Source of the DNA: Pseudomonas sp. CCC3.1
Lineage (GTDB): Bacteria; Pseudomonadota; Gammaproteobacteria; Pseudomonadales; Pseudomonadaceae
Length of the DNA: 64,000 nt
Direction: 5' to 3'
NCBI RefSeq assembly: GCF_034347405.1
Contig: NZ_CP133778.1
Location: 1,984,001 to 2,048,000, forward strand
Positions 8,658 through 17,067 of the stretch are shown here, piece by piece (position 1 is the first letter of the stretch; each line of letters starts with the position of its first letter). Made by a program: the position numbers and the translations under genes. Below the pieces are notes generated by a model. It did not search any database, had not been told where the DNA came from, and was given only the letters and a program-made list of their open reading frames with translations.

Positions 8658-9064
8658 TATTTTTCAATGACTTAGCCCAACCTAATCCGTTGGGCTTTTT
8701 CATGCCTGGAAAAATACCCCCACATTTACCCCCACAGTTTTTTAGCCACCCCGAAAAAGATTCCGGGTACCGAATGATTGCGGGCTGAGCCGAGTGTGGA
8801 AAAATCTGCAGGCCATAGAATAAGGTAAGGGTAAGGGGGCGAGCCTTCTTGCGCGGCATGCCGGCCGCCGCACTGGCGCATGCGCTGTATGCCATCGCGA
8901 ATAGGTTGATAGCCGAAGTGTTAATGCGAGAGTTCGTTACAGGGAGGAGATGATGTCTTTTTTCTGGACTGTCTGAACAAGGGGCGGGCGCTTGATAAAT
9001 ACAGGATCCTGGTTGTGCTTCTGAGGTCGTGAGTGTCCAGTCCCGAAATAGGTTTACACCTCTT
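8658..9064. other. Gene-free tRNA-proximal end of the ICE remnant
   Basis: No credible gene is visible in these 407 bases. A terminator hairpin, AGCCCAAC / GTTGGGCT followed by TTTTT, lies at 8674-8700 and would end the tRNA transcript. Two direct copies of TACCCCCACA at 8715-8724 and 8727-8736 (period 12) look like arm-type integrase sites next to an att site. A minus-strand open frame from about 8862 begins MPRKKARPLT, which resembles the N-terminus of some tyrosine integrases, then loses all likeness; it may be a remnant. No integrase gene follows. Confidence 0.5.
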
Positions 9065-10882
9065 TCACCCGATCACATGGCTAAGGTATACGTTGTCCAA
9101 CGGCACCTCTCTGAATAGTGTAGAGGGATCATTGAGCAAGTAGCCGCGAAGCTTTTTACTGCTGCGCGGGCCAACGACATTGATCGTCCAGATGTTGAGG
9201 CTGTTTTCTGTTTTGCGATGGAGCTTGAGCTTCTCAAAGCCGCGCTGAACCAGTTGCCAGGCATTAAGTTCCTGAGCTTTTGCCTGAGCCTCCAGGACTG
9301 GGAACTCCTGCACAAACCGTTTGAAAATCCCGGGCGTGACCAGCATTGCCGTACCCGATACGGTATGCACTAGTGCCTTGGCATCATTGATGATCAGCTT
9401 TCTGGAGTGCAGGCCATCTTTGAGCCAGTCAATAAAGGCCTGACCAAGCTGAGTCTTCTGGATGGTGGCCGTGTCCGCGACTTCAGTCGTTAGTGCATCC
9501 CGAGCGCGAGCCACAGCGTCGTTTTCTGCTTCAGTTGTAACAGGATCTGATGGTGGCGGTAGAGCTTGTGCGTCGCCTCCCAGCAGTGCCATGAGAGCGT
9601 CAAGATCGTCAGGGGGAGCAGTAGTAGGGCTGCAGAAGTCGGGCAGGGACACTTCAGAGGCGGGCGGTACTGCCTTGCTGAGTACCAAAGCCGGCAGGTT
9701 GTGTTTGACGCAGCTTTCGTTGTTCGCAACCTCCTCGATAGACGCGTCAGTCTCAACCTCCAGCGTGCCGAAGTAGACCGGTGGCCGGTCGCCTGGATCG
9801 CTCCATATCAGCGCCGGTGAGAGCTTGAGCAAGGTGAAGGTGTTGCGCCAACCCTTGTTGTTGTCGATCGTGGCCTTCCAGATGGCTTTGTCTTGCGCGT
9901 TGGTTTGGATGACCCCTTGGTCTTGAAGCATGTTGAAAAACGGCGCGTTTGAGGTCGGTACGCCTTCAATGCCTTGAGTCAGCAGATAGGCTCGAAGCTG
10001 GTCTGAAATAGGTTTGCTGACCAGCCACAAGGCGTCTTGAGTCAGCCAGCCGTCAGATGGCCCGTCAGGCTGATTGAGCTTGTAGGTCTCGCGTACCAGG
10101 TAACGCAGTCCATCAGCCAGTTGCCGTTGCAACGACTGCTTGGGTGCATCCAGTGCTCGCGCAGGATTGCCTCCCAGTTCTTGAGCGACTGAAGCTTGAT
10201 CGGCCTTGACCACGATCTCACCCAAAATACCGGCGTGCTCGTACTGACCCGAGAGGATAAAAATCAGCTGCGACCATGCTTCAGGAAAACCGCTGAGCCA
10301 GTCCAGGATGTTTGGAGTGAGGATCTGCGAGTAGATCAATGCCGCGGCCGCGCCGTGCAAGTGATAGTTGCGCCCCTTCACATGGCGAAACCGGTAGGGC
10401 TGGTTGATCGGTCCATGCCAAGGGTGCCAGGTTGTTCCGTCCTCCAGCTCGACATGCAGGTCGACCGCAATTTTGCCGAGATCATGAATGAGTGCCCCGT
10501 AGGCAGCCGCGGCTGTCCAAGCTTCGGCTTGCGCTGATTGCGACTCCGGTGGTGCGCCAATGGGCAGCAAGTAGCTCTGTCGAATCTTCAAGGCATAGGC
10601 GACGATCTCCAGCCCGTGATCGAGCATGCCGCCAGGATAAGCATGGTGATGGTTTTGCGATGCAGGGAGTTGCTGGACCAACTCAGCGTAACGCTCCAGT
10701 GGTTGTCGGTAGAGTTCGACAAACTGTTGGCGTGAGAGCGAAGCGCGTTGCCAGATGTTCTCCAGCAGCTTTTGCCGTCGCGAAGGTGCAAGCAGTGATT
10801 GGCTGGACGCGGGTTGCCATAAACCATTCTGGGGAGCGGTCTGTTCGTGTGGGATTTTTCTGCATCGAAAGAAAGAAAGCAT
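9065..10882 (-). CDS. traI: MobH-type conjugative relaxase (TraI_2 / TIGR03760-like)
   Basis: This protein would nick the ICE origin of transfer and lead the strand into the recipient. The 605-residue chain has the TraI_2 domain with the histidine-rich motif HHHAYPGGMLDH near 78-89 and the HD-like motif IHDLGKIAVDLHVE about 50 residues later. A variable proline- and alanine-rich linker follows, and a C-terminal DUF1528-type segment ends SLNIWTINVVGPRSSKKLRGYLL. The ATG at 10882 is chosen over an upstream GTG because GGAG lies 6 bases before it. It stands next to the tRNA side of the element, with no integrase between. Confidence 0.9.
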   Translation of the reverse strand: MLSFFRCRKIPHEQTAPQNGLWQPASSQSLLAPSRRQKLLENIWQRASLSRQQFVELYRQPLERYAELVQQLPASQNHHHAYPGGMLDHGLEIVAYALKIRQSYLLPIGAPPESQSAQAEAWTAAAAYGALIHDLGKIAVDLHVELEDGTTWHPWHGPINQPYRFRHVKGRNYHLHGAAAALIYSQILTPNILDWLSGFPEAWSQLIFILSGQYEHAGILGEIVVKADQASVAQELGGNPARALDAPKQSLQRQLADGLRYLVRETYKLNQPDGPSDGWLTQDALWLVSKPISDQLRAYLLTQGIEGVPTSNAPFFNMLQDQGVIQTNAQDKAIWKATIDNNKGWRNTFTLLKLSPALIWSDPGDRPPVYFGTLEVETDASIEEVANNESCVKHNLPALVLSKAVPPASEVSLPDFCSPTTAPPDDLDALMALLGGDAQALPPPSDPVTTEAENDAVARARDALTTEVADTATIQKTQLGQAFIDWLKDGLHSRKLIINDAKALVHTVSGTAMLVTPGIFKRFVQEFPVLEAQAKAQELNAWQLVQRGFEKLKLHRKTENSLNIWTINVVGPRSSKKLRGYLLNDPSTLFREVPLDNVYLSHVIG

Positions 10883-11304
10883 GGCCAACTCCACTATTAA
10901 TCATGGGCGGGCTTTTCCTCTATCTGATGGGCGTGGCTCAATAAGAAATCAATATTGACGGCCAATCACATTTCGAGGGGCAAAATGCCATTACGTCCCA
11001 TGTTGAACAGATACTGGTGTTCCTAAATATTTCCAGATAGAGGCTGCTTCTCGACTTGGCGTCGGTAGGTTCAGTTTTGACTGTGAGGGATTTAAATGCC
11101 CGTAGTAGAGATGCGTTGGAGGCAGGATGCCTTTTCGCACTTAAGGCCCTTTCGGGTAGGGCTTTTACCCTTGGGAACCTTTCCATTGGCTTTTGAGAGC
11201 CATTTAACCCTTTGGGCCATTTGAGCTCGGCTTGCAAAAGATATTGTCTGGGCGTATAGCTGGCCTCATAGACCTCCAGAAAATGCTTCACAGGAGAAGC
11301 GCTC
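10883..11304. other. Gene-free, hairpin-rich spacer between traI and the DUF3742-type gene
   Basis: No convincing coding sequence lies here; a minus-strand open frame across it looks like low-complexity structured DNA. A hairpin GCCCT / AGGGC with a T-run stands at 11146-11166, and further inverted repeats occur around 11190-11215. In related ICEs a similar structured stretch often lies between the relaxase and traG sides, so it may hold terminators or oriT. I cannot pinpoint a nic site. Confidence 0.4.
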
Positions 11305-11724
11305 ATGACTACACAGTCCTCTCAGAGCTTTACTGGCCGCTTAGGCTATGGCCTGGGGCGTGGTGTGCGTTTTTTTCTTGTAGATAAGAATGTGGCGCTT
11401 CGTTGGGGGAAAAGAGCTGCCTTTGCCGGGGTGATAGCAATTTTAATCGCTTATGCAGGCAGTGTACTTGCGGGTGCAGTAGTCACTATTGCAGTGTTTT
11501 TTTTGGGGTTTTCACTGTGGGCGAAGTTGAGTGATTCTGGTCAACTCGATGGGCCTGAAGGTCCTGAATTTTCTCAGTCTTCAGTCGCCACTAATCTTTC
11601 GAGGGCGAATAGCTCAGATAGTCTTTGGCAAGGCGAAGAGTTAGATAATGACCCGTACTCTCAATTAAATATTCATAACTCGCTGTTTCACGAGTCTGAT
11701 TTTAATTTGAGTGAAAAAGACTGA
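11305..11724 (+). CDS. DUF3742-type ICE membrane protein
   Basis: The 139-residue protein resembles the DUF3742 family found next to traG in Pseudomonas-type ICEs. The N-terminal part GRLGYGLGRGVRFFLVDKN precedes two adjacent hydrophobic segments (about 40-75). The polar C-terminus contains NDPYSQLNIHNSLFHES. It lies opposite to and convergent with the TraG_N gene, 28 bases apart. A role in conjugation is inferred from position only. Confidence 0.75.
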   Translation: MTTQSSQSFTGRLGYGLGRGVRFFLVDKNVALRWGKRAAFAGVIAILIAYAGSVLAGAVVTIAVFFLGFSLWAKLSDSGQLDGPEGPEFSQSSVATNLSRANSSDSLWQGEELDNDPYSQLNIHNSLFHESDFNLSEKD

Positions 11725-11752
11725 GGGGGTTTAGTAGACGCCCCTTAATCCT

Positions 11753-13288
11753 CTATTCTTTGCCCGAAGTGATTGATTTTATTCCGCTCTGGGCCAGTCC
11801 TCCTGCTGCTCCTCCAGCTTGTTGTATGGATTTGCTGCCATCAGTCAAACCTGAGAGGGCATTGCCCGCATTCACTCCTACCCAGCCAAGTGCACCTATC
11901 CAGAACATTGGTAAAATTATAAACATCGCCCCCATCACGAAATTCAATATGGCATCTTGAGTGGCGGTATTTAACCCCATCAACGGATCAAAGCTTAGAT
12001 GTGGTGATCCAGAGCCATAGAGTGCATCTAAAATTGTGCTGTCTACCCAGCGGGCCAACTGGAACCAGAAGTCTACGAAAATCAGCGCGAAAAAAATCAC
12101 GGACGTTGTCATTGCAACTTTGAGTTGATAAGCGCCCACAATAAGCACCAACGGAATACAAATCACTATAGCCATTTTCAAAAATGCCATAACCATTGGC
12201 AAAGCCTGGCGAACCATATCCATTGCCGGGAAGTACCCTAGAGAACCAACTGCAACTCCGAGCGTACCCGTTGCCCGGGCCAGGCCGTTCCAAATAGTCC
12301 CATCAATTTGCCCACCGTAGTCCGAGTACACGGCGCCTTGAACTTGATTTGAAGGGGAGACCAATTGACGCACGAAAGACTCGTTTATTTGTTCAGGCGA
12401 CATCCACTTCGCCCACCCGATTAGTTGCGTCAGTGTATCTGGGCCTATTTGATCCACCAGTCGGGCTTTCAAACCAGTCCCGCCGTCACTCCACCACTGA
12501 TTACAGGTTGGATAGCCACCACCTCCCGTAACCTGCGGCAACCCCGCATCTCGCGTTGGGTTGTAGGGCCAGGATGTTCTGGGGGTTTTGGAGTAGTCGG
12601 TGTCGTAATAGCCGGGGGTGTTTAGAAAGTATCGTGACCCAATCCAACTCAAGTCCGAGAAGGCACCCATTTTGTCTTGCTCGGCCACCACTTCGGGGTT
12701 GCGCATAAACAGTCGAGCGCGAGAAGGGCCATAACAATCGTGAGTAAAGTCGGCAACTTCCTGAGCTAGCAAGGGGTTGTTAATGCGCGTGCGATCTACG
12801 TCCATCCGTAGTTGCCGTAGGTCTGTGCCACAAGGAATAGCCGCGACAGCACCGCTCGTCAACGCCTTGGACAAGGCATGCATAAAGGCCCACCACAGAG
12901 GTATCTGAGCGGTTTTTCCGGCTAAAGAGCTGAATGTTTTATTCCAGCCAGTCTCTGTAGGTGAAGGTAGATTGTATTGGCATTGCTGAGACCTGCTTTG
13001 ATCGAATGCGAGCGAGTCGAAACTCACATTGACCGCTGGCACTCCGCACAGCGCTACAACGAAATAGCCGACGTAAATGTTAGTCTCGATCCGGGCTAAA
13101 GAGAGCACGCCTTTGTTACCCTCGTCTGCACCTTCCCCGCGTACCTTTAACCATTCTCGAATCACGATGATGCTGATGGGCAGGGCAAACAACCCAGTGT
13201 CCGCAATCATTGCCCAGATGCCGTTGTTGATGATCCAGCCGACCAGAGTGAGGTAATACTCCAGGTAGTCATTGGTGTAGAGGGTCAT
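11753..13288 (-). CDS. traG: Conjugal transfer protein TraG (N-terminal domain type)
   Basis: The 511-residue inner-membrane protein matches the TraG_N family: LYTNDYLEYYLTLVGWIINNGIW at the N-terminus, a central part with cysteines (likely periplasmic) and three or more membrane segments in the C-terminal 180 residues. It ends in a glycine- and alanine-rich tail. In F-type and ICE systems this protein acts in mating-pair stabilisation and pilus assembly. It overlaps the upstream small membrane gene by 4 bases. At 511 residues it is the short ICE form and lacks the long C-terminal region of F TraG. Confidence 0.88.
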   Translation of the reverse strand: MTLYTNDYLEYYLTLVGWIINNGIWAMIADTGLFALPISIIVIREWLKVRGEGADEGNKGVLSLARIETNIYVGYFVVALCGVPAVNVSFDSLAFDQSRSQQCQYNLPSPTETGWNKTFSSLAGKTAQIPLWWAFMHALSKALTSGAVAAIPCGTDLRQLRMDVDRTRINNPLLAQEVADFTHDCYGPSRARLFMRNPEVVAEQDKMGAFSDLSWIGSRYFLNTPGYYDTDYSKTPRTSWPYNPTRDAGLPQVTGGGGYPTCNQWWSDGGTGLKARLVDQIGPDTLTQLIGWAKWMSPEQINESFVRQLVSPSNQVQGAVYSDYGGQIDGTIWNGLARATGTLGVAVGSLGYFPAMDMVRQALPMVMAFLKMAIVICIPLVLIVGAYQLKVAMTTSVIFFALIFVDFWFQLARWVDSTILDALYGSGSPHLSFDPLMGLNTATQDAILNFVMGAMFIILPMFWIGALGWVGVNAGNALSGLTDGSKSIQQAGGAAGGLAQSGIKSITSGKE

Positions 13289-13665
13289 AGAACATTCCCC
13301 GTCTTGAACACAAACTTGCTGACCTCAACCAGCAGAATCAATACCACTACCAGAAGCTCGATCTTGGAAAAGCGTTTGCGTTTTTTCAAGCGCTCAGACT
13401 TCGGCTGATGAGCCTTGAGTTTGAGCCAGGCCACTGTCATTACGGTGTAAATCATCATCCGCCATGTGAGGAGAGCCCAGTAATGCTCTGTACGCCATTC
13501 TTCCCACTCTTGGGCATCTTCAAACATGTCCAATAGGCCCTGATTCAACAGTACCGCCAATGCGGACACAGCTACCAAGAAGCTCACGCCCAGGAGAAGT
13601 CCCCGAACTACGCGGCGGATTTTTGAGGCTTTTGGCATAGCGACAGGGTTCTGAGCGTCACTCAT
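13285..13665 (-). CDS. Small ICE inner-membrane protein
   Basis: The product (126 residues) has three hydrophobic segments at about 18-42, 60-82 and 100-122, separated by basic loops (KLKAHQPKSERLKKRKRF). It resembles conserved hypothetical proteins found between traG and the TIGR03755-type gene in this ICE family. The ATG at 13665 has GAGG upstream; a TTG two codons earlier is less likely. It overlaps the upstream gene by 8 bases, so the run is translationally coupled. Function unknown. Confidence 0.78.
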   Translation of the reverse strand: MSDAQNPVAMPKASKIRRVVRGLLLGVSFLVAVSALAVLLNQGLLDMFEDAQEWEEWRTEHYWALLTWRMMIYTVMTVAWLKLKAHQPKSERLKKRKRFSKIELLVVVLILLVEVSKFVFKTGNVL

Positions 13666-15034
13666 TATCAATGCCTCGCTGGATTCTGGACGGTGACTGC
13701 AATTGATTCAGCCGATCCGTTTCCGTATCACCCTCTAACACGCCCCGTGAGTTTTCGGTTCGTGCTCTGCTCCTGGCAATAATCGTCATCGGTGAGTTGT
13801 TGGCGAGCTGCTGACGCAGGTCGAGTTCGGTGCGCAGGTTGTCGATCTCTTCTTGCATAGACGATTTCTGCTGATTGACGGCGTTCAGCGCCAGATCATT
13901 GATCGCGACGTTGGGTTCACGGCTTCCGGCTAAAAGCGTTCGCTGCAGTACCAGCGCTTTTTCGAGTACTTCGGAGAAGGCGACCTCAGAGGCCAGTCGG
14001 CGAGCCAGCACGTCCTGATCCCGTTCATCACGCAGCGCCACAATTACCCCGCGAGTGATGGGTAATGAATTGCTACTGGCGGCGTTGAGGTTCTCCACCG
14101 TCATGCTTTTGGTGTTCGTGAGCAAGTCTTGAAGGGCTTTGAGCTTGGTGTCGTAGGTTTCCTGAATCAGCGGTGTCAGGCCTACACCTGCAGACGTCAC
14201 GGTTTTAGGGCAGCTGTCACAGGTCTGTTGTTGCTGTTCCCCGAGAACACGAATGGCAAATGCGCTGGTTTCCTGAGGGGAAGACCAGACATTGCAGACC
14301 ATGCCGTTGTTGCAGCTTTCTTTGCTGATTGAAGACGTGTCGTCGGCGGCGCGTTTGTTCAGCAGGTTGTACCCAGCCTTGGTTACATCCCCGACGATCT
14401 GAATCGGTTTCTGGCCGGAGCCGCCAGCTCGATTGCCTCCCACCCATGTCACACCGTCGTTGCCGCTTTTCTTCTCGACTTGCTCGACGGCCGAGACCGC
14501 ATCGGTGTTGGACGTCATGGTCTGGGCCATCGCTTGACCCTCTGCAAGCTTGCCCCAGCCCATTTGATTGCCTGCGATGTCAGCCATCTTCTCGCCAATG
14601 GCGCGGCAGGTAGATTTGGATCGATCAAAGTCCAAGCGGGCCTGCAAGATGCCATTGGTGATCAAGTTGTACAGCGCCGGATTTGCCCGCTGAAGGATCA
14701 ACGCCGGCAGCGAGGCCACCGCCCCTGTAGCGTTCTGCACCACTGTCGACATGATGTTTTGAAAACCGGCGGTAGCCCCGTTCAACTGGTTTTCGAGCGT
14801 GTTGGTCATGCTCATGTTTCCGCAGACCAGATTGTTGTTCCAGCCGCCACCCACCTGAATGCTCTGCATGTTGCCAGCACTGCCCATAGCGACCGCGCTG
14901 CCGCCTCCGATGCTGTAAAGCACCTCATCCCCGATCACGCTGCCTGAGGACGAAGCGTTGATAGGGTCAGCGCACCAGGCTGTCGCGCTGGAGAGGCTAC
15001 AGAGGGCCCCGATCAACCAAGGAGTGATTTTCAT
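13658..15034 (-). CDS. ICE conjugation protein, TraH-like (TIGR03755-type)
   Basis: The 458-residue protein starts with signal peptide MKITPWLIGALCSLSSATAWCA, so it is exported to the periplasm. It resembles the TIGR03755 ICE family, functionally comparable to TraH of F-like systems in pilus assembly. The C-terminal third is predicted helical (QQKSSMQEEIDNLRTELDLRQQ). A longer open frame extends 54 codons upstream, but the signal peptide and the GGAG box at the 15034 ATG fix the start. It lies 34 bases after the TraU-like gene. Confidence 0.87.
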   Translation of the reverse strand: MKITPWLIGALCSLSSATAWCADPINASSSGSVIGDEVLYSIGGGSAVAMGSAGNMQSIQVGGGWNNNLVCGNMSMTNTLENQLNGATAGFQNIMSTVVQNATGAVASLPALILQRANPALYNLITNGILQARLDFDRSKSTCRAIGEKMADIAGNQMGWGKLAEGQAMAQTMTSNTDAVSAVEQVEKKSGNDGVTWVGGNRAGGSGQKPIQIVGDVTKAGYNLLNKRAADDTSSISKESCNNGMVCNVWSSPQETSAFAIRVLGEQQQQTCDSCPKTVTSAGVGLTPLIQETYDTKLKALQDLLTNTKSMTVENLNAASSNSLPITRGVIVALRDERDQDVLARRLASEVAFSEVLEKALVLQRTLLAGSREPNVAINDLALNAVNQQKSSMQEEIDNLRTELDLRQQLANNSPMTIIARSRARTENSRGVLEGDTETDRLNQLQSPSRIQRGIDNE

Positions 15035-15068
15035 GACGTGCTCCGATCGCTGTTGGTCTGGATGCTCA

Positions 15069-16001
15069 TTAAAAGTCCGTGCTCCCCAGGAAGGTCTGGC
15101 CACGACGTTGGCAGCAGGCGTATGGACGCCACAGCGCCCAGGCGTAACCACCGTCCTCGGCCTGAACCTGTGGTGTTGAATGCGGGAATACGGCACACGA
15201 TTGGCTGAGCGTCGGCGTCAGCTCCTGCCATTTGCCGGTAGTGGCATCGCCCTCTATAAGCTCACCTGCAGGCCAATAACCGTCGCGCGCAGAAGCTTGC
15301 ATGGGCAAATAGACATGGACTTGCCCGGTCCGCGTAGTGATGTCACCGGCGCGTTGCGCGATGACTGCCCCGGTCTTGTAATCGTTGGTTTGCTGCAGAA
15401 ACCCACTGCGGGGGTAAACGTTGCCCCAAAGATCCGCGGCGGCCATGCTGCCGACCTCACGTCGACCGGGGATCAGCGCTTCTGGATACACCGCCTCAGG
15501 AATTCCATACCGCCAGGCAATAGGATCGAGCGTGCTCAGAAAATAAGGCACCCAGGTCAACGTTGCGCCCTGACAGGCATAACCGGAAGCGCTGGCAAAC
15601 TGGCTGAACGTAGCTCCACCCGGATGCCCGATCACATCCGCTTCTTTGAACTTGAGCGCCGCGTTCTCGGCAACATGATTGGTCGTAGCGTCATTGCCCG
15701 CCTGAGACAACGGCGTTGGCGTCCCCAAAGGCGACATCTCAACCCAGGGGTTAGCCCCGGTATTGGAATACGCCGACACCACCGCATCCGGCACGTAATG
15801 CCGCACCTTGGTCGACGTCTTCACCTTGCAACCGAACGTCGTGCATAGCAGCCAATAGCAAATGCCAACCACCTTGTATTCCAGGCATTGAGGCGACAGC
15901 GACGAGGCAATGATCGTTGCTGAAGTGATCGATGCAGAGGCGCTGAAGGGCAGGCTACAGATCAGAGCCAGCGATAGCGGGCGGAGCAGGCAGCGGCTCA
16001 T
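15069..16001 (-). CDS. ICE conjugation protein, TraU-like (TIGR03756-type)
   Basis: The 310-residue product has an N-terminal signal peptide (cut after ASA near residue 23) and the features of the TraU/TIGR03756 family: paired cysteines in SPQCLEYKVVGICYWL, the tryptophan- and proline-rich middle, and the C-terminal YACCQRRG. TraU-type proteins work in the periplasm in mating-pair formation. Its start overlaps the stop of the preceding gene (ATGA), and the 03757-03756-03755 order is the normal ICE order. Confidence 0.9.
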   Translation of the reverse strand: MSRCLLRPLSLALICSLPFSASASITSATIIASSLSPQCLEYKVVGICYWLLCTTFGCKVKTSTKVRHYVPDAVVSAYSNTGANPWVEMSPLGTPTPLSQAGNDATTNHVAENAALKFKEADVIGHPGGATFSQFASASGYACQGATLTWVPYFLSTLDPIAWRYGIPEAVYPEALIPGRREVGSMAAADLWGNVYPRSGFLQQTNDYKTGAVIAQRAGDITTRTGQVHVYLPMQASARDGYWPAGELIEGDATTGKWQELTPTLSQSCAVFPHSTPQVQAEDGGYAWALWRPYACCQRRGQTFLGSTDF

Positions 16002-16429
16002 TGCGGTTGGCCTTTAGCGTTGTTGATGAGGACCAAGGCTTTGGCTACATCCGGCTCGCCGTAGACGACGTAGCGGCGATCAACAACGACCGCAGGGATC
16101 ATGGTGATACCGAGGCTCCAAGCACCGGTAAGGTCTTGTTGAGCTTTGGCGAGATCGGTTTGTAAGCGTCTGCCAGAGGCAGTGTTGAGGCGGCTTTGGA
16201 TGATCGCGGCGGCTTGGTGTGGGTCTGAGGGGAGAGTGCGGGATAGCTCGGATTCGAGGTGTTGTTGCTGGTCTAAAAGAATGATTCGGGCTGGGCCGGG
16301 GGAGGTGATGGGGTGTGATTGGTCGGTGATGACCCAGGTTTGGGCTTGGGTGAATGTGGTTATGGATATAAAGGCGAGTGGCAGCACCACATTAAGCGGT
16401 ATGCGGGTGAGGGCTTGGCGGGTGGGCAT
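15998..16429 (-). CDS. ICE conjugation protein (TIGR03757 / DUF1525-type)
   Basis: The 143-residue exported protein carries a signal peptide (cut near TQA, residue 29), then WVITDQSHPITSP and a C-terminal PAVVVDRRYVVYGEPDVAKAL. This resembles the C-terminal part of TrbC/TraW-like proteins used in pilus assembly. It is the last tra gene before cargo block A. Normally the VirB4 gene lies close upstream of it; here about 6.8 kb of foreign DNA separates them. An AGG box lies 10 bases before the ATG. Confidence 0.87.
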   Translation of the reverse strand: MPTRQALTRIPLNVVLPLAFISITTFTQAQTWVITDQSHPITSPGPARIILLDQQQHLESELSRTLPSDPHQAAAIIQSRLNTASGRRLQTDLAKAQQDLTGAWSLGITMIPAVVVDRRYVVYGEPDVAKALVLINNAKGQPQ

Positions 16430-16639
16430 GGTGCTGTACCTGAGATGGGCTCAGGAGCATGTGGCCGGAAAGAGTGAATGGGTGCAGTAGGAAAACAGTT
16501 TCTGACTGGGGATGGTTTTCTTGGTAGTAATGGGAGAAGCGTATGAATACATGAACTACCTCCAGGTAGTCCAAGATTTTTACCGCCCCCCACTGGGTCA
16601 GTTTTCGGTCAGCGGCAACACTCATACGCCTTGTCAGGG

Positions 16640-16937
16640 CGTACACAACAATACCGCCGAAGGAGCAATCAAGCCGTTTGTTATCGGTCGCAAGGCATGG
16701 TTATTCAGTGATACGCCCAAGGGCGCCACCGCCAGTGCGCAGATCTGCAGCTTGGTCGAAACAGGTAAAGCCAACGGCCAGGAGCCGTACACGTGGCTGC
16801 GCCACGTACTGGAGCGCTTGCCACAGGCGGCTTCGAGTGAACACTTCGAAGCTTTGCTGGCATGGAACTGCTCACCTGAGATGCCACAGTAATCATTAAG
16901 CCCATCGTTTGGTATGTGGGCTTTATGAGGCGCTTAC
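16640..16937 (+). mobile_element. IS66-family remnant (3' end of transposase and right inverted repeat)
   Basis: Only the last 80 or so residues of an IS66 TnpC transposase remain, recognisable from NNTAEGAIKPFVIGRKAWLFSDTPKGATASAQ through LLAWNCSPE, ending at the stop at 16890-16892. The 5' part is gone, with the break near 16640, and the open frame before it is unrelated. CGCTTAC at 16931-16937 is the complement of the IS66 terminal GTAAGCG, so the right end is kept. The element cannot transpose. Confidence 0.85.
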
Positions 16938-17067
16938 GATGAAAACAGGTCGTGGCATGGTGAGTCATGTATGTTTAGTTTGAGCTGTCAGGCGCTGTGG
17001 CTATGGAAAGCAGATAGCCATAACGCCTGATATTGAGCTTGTTTTCACTCAAAGGTATGTTGCTGCC

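Noticed and set aside
8641..8895. Minus-strand 84-residue frame into the tRNA end
   Set aside because: It crosses the terminator, the direct repeats and the tRNA 3' end, so it cannot be a real gene. Its start MPRKKARPLT may be an integrase remnant and is noted as such.
10938..11306. 122-residue minus-strand frame between traI and the DUF3742-type gene
   Set aside because: Low complexity and hairpin-derived sequence, no start signals; I treat it as a structured spacer.
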